From assembly GCF_030463565.1 (NCBI RefSeq), contig NC_134649.1, forward strand, positions 1,436,001 through 1,500,000: DNA of 64,000 nucleotides, given 5' to 3'. The notes beneath the pieces were generated by a model. It searched no databases and had not been told where the DNA came from. It was given only the letters and a program-made list of their open reading frames with translations. Of the stretch, positions 52,936 to 64,000 are shown piece after piece. This DNA comes from Pelecanus crispus. Taxonomy: Eukaryota > Chordata > Aves > Pelecaniformes > Pelecanidae. The translations under genes were made by a program, and so were the position numbers. The first letter of the stretch is position 1; each line of letters begins with the position of its first letter.

Positions 52936-54660
52936 CGTCGTTGCTGCGCGGCGGGGCCGGGGGGCACGGGACCCCCCTCGCCCGGGACCCCCTTGCCCGC
53001 GGGAGCGGCGGCGGAGGCCGGCTGGAGGCAGAAGCGAGCGCAGGACCGATGGCAGCAGCCCGGGACGTGCTCCTTCCTCCCGGGACGCCCCCCTGCCTCC
53101 CCTCGGGGCGAGCGAGCCCGCGGGCACCCCGGACCCTGTCGTCTTTTTTAATTTTTTTCTTCCCAAAGGCATCGCCCGGCTGCTTTGTTCTGCTGCTGCA
53201 AGCCTGCGGCGAGGAGGCAGGGATGCAGAGCAGGTTGGGAGCGGGGGACCCCGGGGGGCGGCGAGGCGGGGATGCTCGAGGGGGTCGCTCGAGGGGGATG
53301 CTCGAGGGGGTCGGGCGGCTCCAAAAGCACAGGACGGGAGCGCCCGCGTTCCTGCGCTCTCAGCCCCGGCGCCCCTGACAGAGACGGAGCATATGAACTG
53401 GGACATATGCACCGTCCTACGGGGGCTTCCCCGTGATGTATTGAACATGACAGAGCCTGCTGCGAGGGAGAAATAAAAAGCGGGAGCAGTACTCTAACTG
53501 CTTGGTTTCCCGATAATGTACAGCGGCAAATGGTTATGAGTGCATTTAAATCTGATTTTAAGCTGGATGGAATGAGGGGCTTACGCAGGGGACCATTAAA
53601 AGATAAAAATTGCAAGAAATCCTTTGTTGTAAGATTTCGGAGAGCCCGGCGCAGGGGAGCGGAAGGGTTCGGTGGGGCCGGCAGCCCCCTCGGCAGGCCC
53701 CGGTGCTGCCCCTTCGGGCACCGGATCCGCTGCAGCTTCTGCTTTCAGCAGTTCCCAGCAAACTGTTGCCCTTTGCAATTAATTTGGTTTGACTACAACC
53801 TTTCCAAAAGTGCTGACGGTGGAGGTGCTAAAGCCGCGCGCAGTCTCTCTGATTCCCATCTACGCTATCAGCCAGGCGCCGCACGCCCGTACTTTGTAAT
53901 TAAAGTATTCCGAGCCCCGCACGCTAATTTTTTTTTTTTATTATATATTCATAAGGGCTTTTTTCTCAGCGTGCTTTTAGTTCAGCCTCGGCTGATGCTG
54001 CTATGACACACCCGGGCGTGAAGGCAGAGGCCTTGCACATCAGCCGGCGAATCCAGTGGGAATTGCAGCGGGGCAGCAAGAAACACCGGTGCCGACGCTT
54101 GCCTGTCCCACGTGCCCCGACGCCACGCTGCAGGCGGGCTGCGGCCCCGCCGTACCCGGCAGGCGGCACCTTTTGGGTTGCGTTACCCGCTTTTCAGCAG
54201 CGATTTCCTTCTGCGAGCGCCGTGGCATCGCACTCCTGCAAGGAAGGGCTCCCGCCAAGGAGCCGCGCAAGATGCGCGATCCCGGCGGCTGCTGAGCCGT
54301 GCCGATCCTGGAGCCCTCGCGGGGGAGGGCAGAGGTTGCACGGGGAGGGTGCAGCGGTTGGGTGCAGGTCATCGCCCGGGGCTGGGCACCGCTCCGCCTT
54401 CCCCAGCCTGGCTCTCTGGGGTGGCATTCAGCCCAAATTGCGCTTTGAGTAACCCCTAATTATCAAATTACAGCGTGCAGGCCCTGACGCTGCGGCGGAG
54501 GTTGTTAGCGTGCCGTGAAATCACCAGCGAACCGAACTGACCCAGGTGCGGGGTGGCTGCTCACGAGCAGGCGGAGCAGAGGGATGGTGACCCCCCGGGA
54601 ACGCCTGCCTCCAGGAGCCAACCTGGCTGAGCAGCTTTTCCCATGCTGTGTCTCATCCCT
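52936..54660. other. Downstream intergenic with candidate conserved stretches
   Basis: GC-rich to 53390. Then AT-rich unique stretches at 53430-53640 and 53760-54000 (TAAT-type cores, T/A runs) are candidate non-coding elements. No gene recognised. Confidence 0.45.
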
Positions 54661-55112
54661 AAATCATAGAACCATAGAACCATGGAATGCTTTGGGTGGG
54701 AAGGGACCCTTGGAGCCCACCCAGCCCAGCCCCTGCAGTGCCAGGGACAGCTTTAAGCAGAGCAGGGTGCTCAGAGCCCCGTCCAACCCGGCCTGGGGTG
54801 TTTCCAGGGATGGAGCATCGACCACCTCGCTGGGCAACCCCTTCCAGTGCTTCACCACCCTCATTATAAAAAATTTCTGCCTTATACCCAGTCTAAAGCT
54901 ATTCTTCTTTAGTTTAAATCCATTACTCCTTGTCCCGTCACAACAGCCCTTGCTAAAAAGCTTGCCCCCACCCTTCCTATCGGCCCCTTTCAGCGCTGCA
55001 AGGCTGCTATCGGGTCTCCCCGCAGCCCCCTCCTCTCCAGGCTGAGCACCCCCAGCTCCCCCAGCCTGGCCCCGCAGCAGAGCAACTCCAGCCCTCGCAT
55101 CACTTTTGTGGC
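54661..55112 (-). mobile_element. CR1 LINE 3' end downstream of TLE3
   Basis: Reverse orientation: begins aatcatagaaccatagaacc, a doubled terminal octamer, continues with gggatggagcatcgaccacc and tgccttatacccagtctaaa, and ends near gccctcgcatcacttttgtgg. It belongs to a different CR1 subfamily from the intron 16 copy (tttgggtgggaagggaccct rather than ttaggttggaaaagacc). Confidence 0.93.
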
Positions 55113-56286
55113 CCTAAAATGGCCCTAAATGGCCCCAAACGGCAGCAGCGGGCCACACTGCGGGCGTAGCAGAGCCGTGCCCACCCCAAAAGCGAAGCAG
55201 AGCGCTGCGGGCTCTGCTCCCCGGGCAGGCGACCGTGCAGCTTGCGCGGCGCGGAGCAGGGAGAACGGGGTGCCCCCCTTCCCGCTTCCTTGTCCCAGGC
55301 TCCGTGCCCGGTTTGGCGGGGCCGCGCACCCTTCGGGGTGCATGGGGCAGCACCCCCCCGCGGCACGGCACCCGCGGCAGCGGCTGGGCTGGGTGCCGTG
55401 CGGGGGGGGAGCCCCGAAAGCCCTTCCCTACCCCCTTTTCCATCCCCCATCCGCTCGGTTGCTGCGGTGCCTAATGCCATCCCTTGTCGCCGGCGCTCCG
55501 AACAGATGGCGGGAGGAGGCTCTGGGACACCATCAGCTGTTGTTATCGCTAGCTGATGACACGGAGTGTAAATTCTGTTGGCACTACTCCCTTCGTCTGT
55601 TCTGCCTCTGCATCCCACCAGTTTTAATTACTGTAATTGAGTTATAATGAATGATTGTGCATTACCATTGTCTGTAATGTGGCAGGGAGTATTCTGTTCG
55701 TTACACACTCCATCTAACAACATGCCCCTCCTCGTTGCTTTGTTTATCTGGTTGAAGGGTGTCATCACTTCAAATGGCAGAGATAAAACAGTACTCAGAG
55801 TGTCTGCGTTTAGATGTTTATCGTTTTTCTGTTCTCAGGCACTGGTGCTTCACTGAATCCCAGCGGAAAACTGCAGAAACAGATAAAAACTAATTTGGCT
55901 TAATCCCTCTTGAAAAAAAAAAAAAACAAACCCCAAAAAACCAAAGCCAACACAAAAAACCAAAACACCACAACAGCAAAAAAACCTTGCGGAGCTTTTG
56001 CCCGCTGGAAAAAAATAATCATTAGCGCGGGTTGACACACACAGCCCCTGGCAGGAGGGATCGCCGAGAGCCTCTCGTCTCAACGCTGAGCCGGGACGTT
56101 TGCAAAGCCCCTGGTACGGCTAAACCCCGCTGCAACCAGCCAGCCGCTCCGTGCTGCTGCTTACGCAGCACCTGAAGGGCCGGCTTCAGCCTGGAGACTC
56201 GCTGTAGCTCTGAGGGTCTCTGCTGCTCTTGGAAGGGGACATCATTGACGCGGGAAAATGTGGCCTTTCCCAGCCAACGTTCCCAT
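55113..56286. other. Downstream intergenic with candidate conserved stretch
   Basis: GC-rich 55130-55510, then an AT-rich unique stretch at 55540-55860 with ACCATTGT SOX-like and GATA-like motifs that looks like a regulatory element. A-rich low-complexity sequence follows at 55911-55985. No gene recognised. Confidence 0.45.
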
Positions 56287-57256
56287 GGGCTGGGATGCAG
56301 ACAGCGGGCTGGGATGCAGACAGCGGGCTGGGGCAAGATGCAGACAGCGGGCTGGGATGCAGACAGCGGGCTGGGGCAAGATGCAGACAGCGGGCTGGGA
56401 TGCAGACAGCGGGCTGGGGTGGGATGCAGACAGCGGGCTGGGGTGCAGACAGCGGGCTGGGGTGAGATGCAGAAAGGGGGCTGGGGTGAGATGCAGAAAG
56501 GGGGCTGGGGTGAGATGCAGACAGCGGGCTGGGGTGAGATGCAGACAGCGGGCTGGGATGCAGACAGCGGGCTGGGATGCAGACAGCGGGCTGGGGCAAG
56601 ATGCAGACAGCGGGCTGGGGCGAGATGCAGACAGCGGGCTGGGATGCAGACAGCGGGCTGGGGTGGGATGCAGACAGCGGGCTGGGGTGGGATGCAGACA
56701 GCGGGCTGGGGTGCAGACAGCAGGCTGGGGCAAGATGCAGACAGCGGGCTGGGGCGAGATGCAGACAGCGGGCTGGGATGCAGACAACGGGCTGGGATGC
56801 AGACAGCGGGCTGGGGCGAGATGCAGACAGCGGGCTGGGGTGGGATGCAGACAGCGGGCTGGGATGCAGACAGCAGGCTGGGGTGGGATGCAGACAGCAG
56901 GCTGGGGTGCAGACAGCGGGCTGGGGCGAGATGCAGACAGCGGGCTGGGGCGAGATGCAGACAGCGGGCTGGGATGCTGACAGCGGGCTGGGATGCAGAC
57001 AGCGGGCTGGGATGCAGACAGCAGGCTGGGGTGGGATGCAGACAGCGGGCTGGGGTGGGATGCAGACAGCGGGCTGGGGTGGGATGCAGACAGCGGGCTG
57101 GGATGCTGACAGCGGGCTGGGGTGAGATGCAGACAGCGGGCTGGGGTGGGATGCAGACAGCGGGCTGGGATGCAGACAGCGGGCTGGGATGCAGACAGTG
57201 GGCTGGGATGCAGACAGCGGGCTGGGGTGGGATGCAGACAGCGGGCTGGGGTGAGA
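56287..57256. repeat. 19/24-bp minisatellite, about 45 copies
   Basis: A 19-bp unit (ctgggatgcagacagcggg) alternates with 24-bp units with an added ggggc or ggtgg segment. A few copies carry cagaaaggggg or ctgacag variants. It lies about 3.4 kb past the inferred TLE3 end. Confidence 0.96.
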
Positions 57257-60200
57257 TGCTCTGCTCCCTCCCGGCCCCACCGAGGGAGCGCGGGTGCGGG
57301 TGCGGTGCTGGTGCCAGCACCCGAGGAGGAAGCTCTGCTCTTCTCACCGCCCAGCTGCAACCTTCGCGGCCTCCCCAGAGCACCTCGGGGCCCGCCGACC
57401 TGTCGGCACGGCGGCGTCGAGCCGGCGGCGACGAGCTGCCAGCCTCGGTCACGGCTGTTTGCTGCAAGAGCCGGCGGGTACCGTCCTTGTCCCCTGCAAA
57501 GCAACCCACGAGGAAGCGAGAGGGGACAGGGTGCCAGCTGGCGTGCCACTGCCTCTGCTGCAAACACCCCGAGTGAGGCGGCCGCTGCGTGCTCTCCCGG
57601 CCCTAAAATGCATGAAAAGTCTTGCTAAAGCATGAACAGTCTCCAAAAAAATCTCATTAAAGCCCCGCCGCACCACCACCACCTCCCCCCAAAGCAGGGG
57701 CATTTATCTCTCTTCTGAGCAAGCCCTTCCAAGCCCAGCCCCGCGCCCCCAGGGACCAGCCCTGCAGATTTGGGGAGCTCAGGCCGTGACCAAGGGGCAC
57801 AGCTCCGCGAGGCGGCACGGCAGCACCGAGCCCACCGAAAACACCGCGTTCGAGGGGGACCCTTTCTATTTTTGAGGTAGAAGCCAAGATCATATTAATT
57901 TTTCAAGGCAGCTCTGCATTCGGTGAGCGCCCATCGTGCTTCTTGGCTTCTGCAAGGATAATAACGTGCTTGTGTGCACCTAATATTTCTTTTAGGCTGT
58001 GGCTGGCTTAGGAGAAAAGTGTTGTGTGAGCGTTTTTTTCTAAAAAGACTTGGCTCCATCTGTACGCTGTCAGTAAATGGCTGAGCTAAATAACATGTTG
58101 TTATGAATAGTAGCATTTGATAGCTTTAAACCTTTTTTCTTTTCTTTTTTCCCCCCCCTTTTTTTTTTTTCCAAGGTAAATTCCAGCGGGATCAACACTA
58201 CACAGGAATTGCCCCGGAGGAAGTTGGCTGTTCACCAATTCATCTTGTAAAAAAGCTTCATTATTACTGTTGAGCTGAGATGAAACAATTCTCTGGAATT
58301 AACTAGTCTAATTTTGACCAGCCAATGTTTTGCTACAATGAAAGTTTTTATTGTTACACATAAAAGTCAAAACCCCCAGCACCCCTGGGGAGAAGATGGG
58401 TGAGATGATAAAGGTAACTGCGTGCACGGGCGCACGTGTGCACGCACACACACGCACGCTCCTCTGCAGCCCCCAAAGCCGTCTGAGGAAGGTGCCCCCC
58501 ACAGCCCCATATTATCCCGTCATTCCTGAAGCCGGGATGTGCTGTGCCATGGGGAGAAGCCCTTTTTCCCGGGCAGGGGTCAGGGATGCCCCGGTCTCAG
58601 CAGGATGCAGGAGCACGGGGCGGCTCAACCCAGGCACCCCGCATGTGGCGGCTTGGGCGCCGGGGATGGGGCGTCGTGTGTTATAGGGTTCAAGATTTAA
58701 AACAAATACGGACCCCGGGGCGGGTTTGGCAGCGGGACCGGACCCTGCAGCACCAGCAGCTGGCGTGGGGCAGCCCTGGGGACCCACAGGGTCAGCGTGT
58801 GCCTGCCAGGGAGAGGTCTCCAGGGAACCGCTGGGATTTTGGGTAGCTGGATGCACCCTACCCCTTCGCCTCCAGCCCCCACGGGCAGAGCCGTGCATCG
58901 CGTGCAATGTCCGGCATCGCTCTGCGACACGAGCACGGCTTCCACGCTTGCTGGAATAACCGCCCTCGCCTGCAGAGCCGGCGCCTTCCGAGGCGGCACT
59001 GCTCGGCGGGGCCGTTCCCACAGGTGACCGCGGTGGGATCGGGGATGGGGACACCGCGGGACCCCGGGGACGTGCGGCAGCGTGGGCAGCGCCTCGTGCT
59101 ACCCCGGGAGCTGCACCCCGGGCCCCGGGCACACAGCTGACGAGGCTGATGAGAACAAACCCTGTGACTGAGGGATCATCGGTATTTCACATGTGCAGGT
59201 TTGATAGGTTCTGCTGGGAGGTTAATTAATGGTTCATTTATCCCCCAGAAGTACGAGAGTCTATTGACAGGTCTCGTTCACTCGGCATTCACCTTCCGAC
59301 CGGCAGCAGAGGGATAAACGGCAGCAGCCCCTCCCGTGCACATTTCGGGGGGCGGGGGCCCCCCCCTCCAGCACGCACCCCATGGCAGCGGGGCAGGGCT
59401 GGGGCTCGGCCCCCGCTCTCTGCAGCAGCATGCTGGCACGGAGAGCACCCATCAGCAGGACGCTGGGACCCGCGCTTACGCATGCGGGCACATCGGGGCT
59501 GATTTATGGGAGAGGGTCACCTCCTCCGGACGCTGCGGTGCGGGAGCCACGGCTGAATCCAGGAGCTCTCACTCAGGCACCCGAGCAAATGGCCCAGCAG
59601 TTTTAAAATGCTTTATGGCAGCACAAAGCAGCTGTGCTGTTCTCAAGGCGTACTGAAGCAGTTTAATTACATTTTGACACTAAGAGCTGTTTTATTATCC
59701 CAATTTTTTGTTGTAGAACTAGAACACGCAATGGATTGCGGAGGCATAATCCATTAATACTCACTTGTGAGGATTTGTAGCTTTGGACTTGTGGCCTTAC
59801 ACCTTCCTTGCAGATAAATATATTATCCCCTGGTACAGCCTAACTGGGGGAGCCAGTGAGCCCACAACATGCCGAGGGATGCGGTATTTATGAACGCTCG
59901 TCACTCTGATCCCAGCGTGGCGGGGACACATCCCTGGTGTCCCGGATCCCATGGGGAGCCGAGGGGGACGGGCACAGGCACGGGGGGAACAGCCAGAGCT
60001 GCTCCTGGTGGCACTGCCCTCCCGGCGGGGCCGCTGCTCCTGCAGCCGGCGCATGCGATGGGTCTCTCTCCTTCGCTTCATCACTCATTTTTGTGAAATA
60101 ACAGCTTTAAGCCCTCCTGCCAAGCGGGGTGGAGGGGGAGGCGATGGGCAGTCTTCCACTGACGCTGCTCCATCCATACGCGTAGCGCTTCCCTGACAGT

Positions 60201-60365
60201 TCAGATATTAGAAATGCATGCAAAGGTGCAAAATGGCAAAGCAGGGATGCGTCTGTCTTCTTCACAAGGTCAGCAGGAGAGGGGAGCATGGGAGCGGGAT
60301 GGTGCTCCATCAGGCGCACCAAGAACGGGTCTGGGAGCCCCTGCCTGGCCATTGCAAGGCCAGCA
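57257..60365. other. Downstream intergenic between arrays
   Basis: AT-rich unique stretches at 57890-58380, 59130-59290 and 59600-59860 alternate with GC-rich blocks. A short CA/CG-rich tract lies at 58431-58460. No gene, tRNA or other RNA recognised. Confidence 0.5.
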
Positions 60366-60680
60366 GGCACGGCATAGCATGGCACGGCATGGCATGGCAT
60401 GGCACGGCATGGCACGGCATAGCACGGCATGGCATAGCACAGCACGGCATGGCACGGCATGGCACGGCATGGCATGGCATGGCACTGCATGGCATGGCAT
60501 AGCACGGCATGGCATGGCATAGCACGGCACGGCATAGCACGGCATGGCATGGCATGGCACGGCATGGCATGGCATAGCACGGCATGGCATAGCACAGCAC
60601 GGCATGGCACGGCATGGCACGGCATGGCATGGCATGGCACTGCATGGCATGGCATGGCACGGCACGGCACGGCACGGCAC
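60366..60680. repeat. Pentanucleotide array (GGCAT/GGCAC/AGCAC)
   Basis: About 63 copies of 5-bp units. A block of about 80 bp starting agcacggcatggcatagcac occurs at 60421 and again at 60576, a 155-bp higher-order duplication. The array ends in pure GGCAC units. Confidence 0.95.
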
Positions 60681-63384
60681 GCTGGCATCAGTTGTGCCCT
60701 CCGGATCGCTGCTAGACAAACCGCGAAGCCACCGGCAGCCTTGAGCTTGCTCTTCTGTAGGAGGCAAAATTGTAAAAGTCAGTGCGCTTCTGAAAAACAC
60801 CGCGCTTCAAAGCAAGATAAAGATCAAAGCCAGCAAGGTCAAACTGCAGCATCACAGCCCGGACGGCCGCGCGGGGCTCGCCAGCGGCTCCGGCTGCCGG
60901 GGTGGCTCGTGCCGTGGCGGGTGGCCGTCCCACGGCGGCCGTGGGTGGCTGGGGGGGGGACGGGGCTGGGGGAGGCAGCGGTGCTGGCCCGGGCTGTGCT
61001 CGCGCAGTGGGCATCCTGCCCGGGGTGGGGGACGCCGCGGCGGGGCCCGGCAGCGCCGCGGGTTCGTAAGGCATCAAAGCCCTCGTTGGGGCTGACTCAA
61101 TCCCACCCGCGGCTGCTTTGCGCAGTATCCGAGAGCTCGAAACATCTGTGGAAGCAACATCTGGGGCAGTCCCTGCTGCGTGCTCCCTCGCAGGCTCCTC
61201 CACGCTGCTGTCCCGGCCGGGGAGCTCCCACCAGCCCCCCAAGATAACCTCGGCATGGCAGATCAGCCCCCGCTTGGGGCAAACTTGGGGGTCTTGGGTG
61301 GTTTTGGGCTCCTTTTTAGCTTTTTTCCCAGTAACATTGCATGAACGAAGGGGAGACGTCTCTAACGTGGCAGAGGCCGTGCCGCCGGCCACGGGTTTCC
61401 CGGCAAGCTTCGGTTCGGCCGTGCTGGAGGTCACTGCTCCTTTTGAAAGCACCGATGCTCCTTTGAAACGAGCTGGCGCTCAGACACAGCGCTTACACCC
61501 CCCTGCCCAGCTTTAATGAGATTTATCTCTGTCCTGATAAATACCTTCCAAGGAAGAGGAGCCATTTGAATGGCAAAGCGAGCGTTCCCAGCTAATACAC
61601 AGCCCAGGAGCTCTCCCGAGCCATCGAACCACCCCTGCTGCTCTCTGCAAGGGCTGGTCCAAGGCTGCGCAAGAGCTGAGCCTGCCCAGCTTGTGCAAAC
61701 CCGCGAAAGCCCATCCTTGGGGAGACAGCAGCGGCCTGACCCCTCTCCATAAATAGAAACCGTGCTCCCTTACAGCTGGCTTGCTTCTTGCAGCAGAAAT
61801 AGAGACCATTTTCTCTATGAAGGTCTTGCTCCGTCCCCGCTGCTGCGCTGCCTGCTGAGTCCCCAAGACCCCGTCCCGGTGCAGAGGAGGGGGTGGGAAC
61901 GGCCCCGGTGCTGCTCTGCAGCTCTGCACCCTGTGTCCCTCCGCAGCTCGATGCTGCGGCCCCCGCCGGCCGACGTGCCCGTAATCCCCCAAAGCAGCTC
62001 AGAAATTCCTCAAAGCAGGACCACAGCTTTGCATGCTAATGGGAGGGCAGCGGGGATTAGCTGCCGCCCCAGCCCTGAGCAGCTCCCTGGCCCAGAAACT
62101 GCGCAGACACCCTGGCAGATGCAAGGACCTCTGCCTGCTTTGTGCACCGCTTTCTTAAATAAGTTGCTTTTCCCCTCCCCTTTCCTAACACTTAACCTCA
62201 TGATCCTCACTCTTTGAACACACACAATTTTGGCACGCAGCTCTGCGGACCACCCTCAAAAGCAAATCTCTTTAATTTATGGAGAGGCTCAGCTTAAAAC
62301 ATGTGGGGTTTTTTTTCTTCCCTCCCCTTTTTGCATTTTGTCCTGACTATAAATTTTTAACGACAGTTTAGAAAACACGAGCAAATCACCAGTGACATTT
62401 TTATAACCTGCCTAATACTTTAAATAAAAGGTTCCCCCGAAGTGCGTGTCGGGAGCTGGGCACAGCAGCATCTCGATTGCTGATCCGGCCGGTCAGCAGG
62501 GCAGGAATCTCTACGGTTGTGCAGGAGCCCCTCTGCCGCCGTGCCCCCACAAACAGACCAATTTGGGGGGGACACACGCAGGGACCCCTGTGCTGGGGGC
62601 CAACAGAACAGCTCTGCCCCTCCTGCAAGCCACAGTCCCACAGCAGGGCCGTCCCCCGCCCCGAAGCCCCCCCAAATCCACATTTTCAATATCCCCGCCT
62701 GCATCGTGCGTGCCAGGAGCAGCCTGGCCGCGTCCACGGGTCCGGCGCGGGAAGGCCGTCAGCAGCCCCAGGGATTCGGTGCAAAACCTGCTGAGAGCTT
62801 TCGCCTGAAAATAAAAGCCTGAATAGGGATTTTCCTTTTGAAGATGCTAAAACGTTTTGTTTCTGACATTTCCAAAATGGAATTTAGCCTTTGCGTTTAC
62901 AAAAACAGTGGGTTTTTTCAATTTTTTAAAAATTTAAAATTGGCTGAGCTTTTAGAGGTCGAACTAAGGTCTAAATAAGCCCGTTTCCTCCTAGGTCGGG
63001 CAACGAGTTTTAGGTGCCCCAAGACGTGCTTGTGAAGCGGTCCAACCTGCTCCAGGGTGGGTTGACCCACACCGGTCCCTCCTCCGCCCGCCCGTCCCCA
63101 TTCCTATGTGAGGGGCTTTGCTTTTGGCTGGGTTAAAATACAGACGGTCCATCGTGCCCCACGCGGCGAGCTCCCGCTCCTTCATCCTCCGTGTAACCCC
63201 CCAGGGAACAACGTCCGCGCTTCCTCCCGGTCACCGGTGGGCACGGCCCGTGCTCCCCGGCACGGGCACCCCCAGGACCCCCAGCCACCCTCCCCGCGCT
63301 CTGCGCCTTCACGTTATTCGGGTTCCCGGCACGTGAGCGCTTGGGGACAGTACGAGACCCATCGCTTCGACGCTTCTGATTATT
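60681..63384. other. Downstream intergenic to the old LINE
   Basis: Holds an unusually long minus-strand frame (60712-61452) without recognisable domain (see rejected items), and AT-rich unique stretches at 62210-62430 and 62820-63000. No gene recognised. Confidence 0.5.
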
Positions 63385-64000
63385 CACCAAACTTGTAATC
63401 TCATCAAGGAGATATCACAAGAGCTTGACAAGGGCTGTTTCCCATAAATCCACGCTGATTGGCATTAATTGCACTGTCCTCCTCCGACTCTCTATTAATT
63501 GAGTCCCGTATCAGCTGTTCCATTATTTTTCCCGGGATCGATGTCAGCCTGACAGGCCTGTAATTACCTGGGTCATCTTGTTTGCCCTTTTAAAATACCG
63601 GCACAACATTAGCTTTCTCCCAGCCCTCTGGAATCACCCCGGTGTTCAAAGACTTATTGAAAATCAACATTAATGGCCCAACCGTTCCCCTTGGCCAACT
63701 GTTTTTAAAGCTTCTTGGCTGCAGCTTAACCGGACCTGCTGATTTCCACACGCTCGGGTTTAGCAACCGCTTAACGTTCATGCGAGTTACTGCGGGGCCG
63801 GGAAGTCTTTCATCACCAACCACCGATCCCAACCCTTGGCTTCCTCCCAACCACCCGACCAACAGCTATCGAACACCTCTGCCCTTTCTGCATCCTCCTC
63901 CTGCACACCAGGAATACGTCCTCAAGACGTCCTGCTCTGAAAAGTCTTCTTCCCGGCCATATACCTGCTGGCATTAATTTTTCCTTTAATCCATTGCTTT
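63385..64000 (-). mobile_element. Old CR1/L3-like LINE internal fragment (reverse-transcriptase region), cut by window edge
   Basis: On the minus strand, GVIPEGWEKANVVPVF, then a DDPGNYRPVRLTSIPGKIME-type stretch and FMGNSPCQALV, followed after a frame break by LLDEITSLVN. These are typical of the N-terminal part of non-LTR reverse transcriptases of the CR1/L3 clade. Stops and frame breaks show that it is dead. Unlike the other copies it is an internal piece without its 3' end. Confidence 0.85.

Noticed and set aside
56022..57567. 441-513-codon ORFs on both strands
   Set aside because: They are the 19/24-bp minisatellite in several frames.
60712..61452. 246-codon minus-strand open frame in non-repetitive DNA
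   Set aside because: It begins with GTG rather than ATG, is low-complexity Ala/Pro in the middle, and no domain or splice signals were recognised. It is worth one database search; a hit to a conserved protein would reverse this.

Overview
This is a vertebrate genomic window, most likely from a bird. The evidence is the retroelement content (several CR1-type LINE 3' ends, no Alu/B1/L1-type sequence recognised), short introns, very high GC with a CpG-dense promoter, and an unusually heavy load of GC-rich minisatellites as often seen on avian microchromosomes. The species cannot be read from the sequence.

One protein-coding gene is clear: TLE3 (Groucho/TLE co-repressor family), on the + strand from the start codon at 20569 to the stop at 50501. 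All 20 coding exons could be placed with GT-AG junctions and a continuous frame; the longest splice form is 779 aa. Exons 1-6 encode the Q tetramerisation domain, 6-8 the GP region, 9-10 the NLS/CcN region, 11-14 the SP region and 15-20 the WD40 propeller. Two in-frame alternative donors (exon 6, +10 aa; exon 13, +5 aa), one tandem CAG acceptor (exon 7) and a 17-nt microexon (exon 8) are visible.

Layout: 1-5.7 kb is unique sequence without a recognisable gene. From 5.7 to 18.0 kb there are seven unrelated minisatellite arrays that take up nearly half of the DNA. They create very long but meaningless open reading frames, including collagen-like ones. From 18.1 to 20.6 kb lies the CpG-island promoter, with CCAAT boxes, a full CRE, a PBX-MEIS-like site and three copies of the palindrome CCCACGTGGG. 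TLE3 spans 20.57-50.50 kb, with large introns 4 (8.6 kb) and 6 (7.2 kb) and minisatellites in introns 2, 8 and 15. The 3' UTR probably runs to about 52.9 kb. From there to the right edge no gene was recognised: there are CR1 pieces, a 1-kb minisatellite (56.3-57.3 kb), a pentanucleotide array (60.4-60.7 kb) and an old CR1-like reverse-transcriptase fragment at the edge.

I did not find a new multi-gene system. The most useful second looks are the minisatellite cluster next to the TLE3 promoter, the isoform-generating splice sites, the array that starts at the intron 15 donor, the repeated CCCACGTGGG palindromes with a fourth copy forming an RBPJ-like site in intron 4, and the ancient LINE fragment at the right edge.
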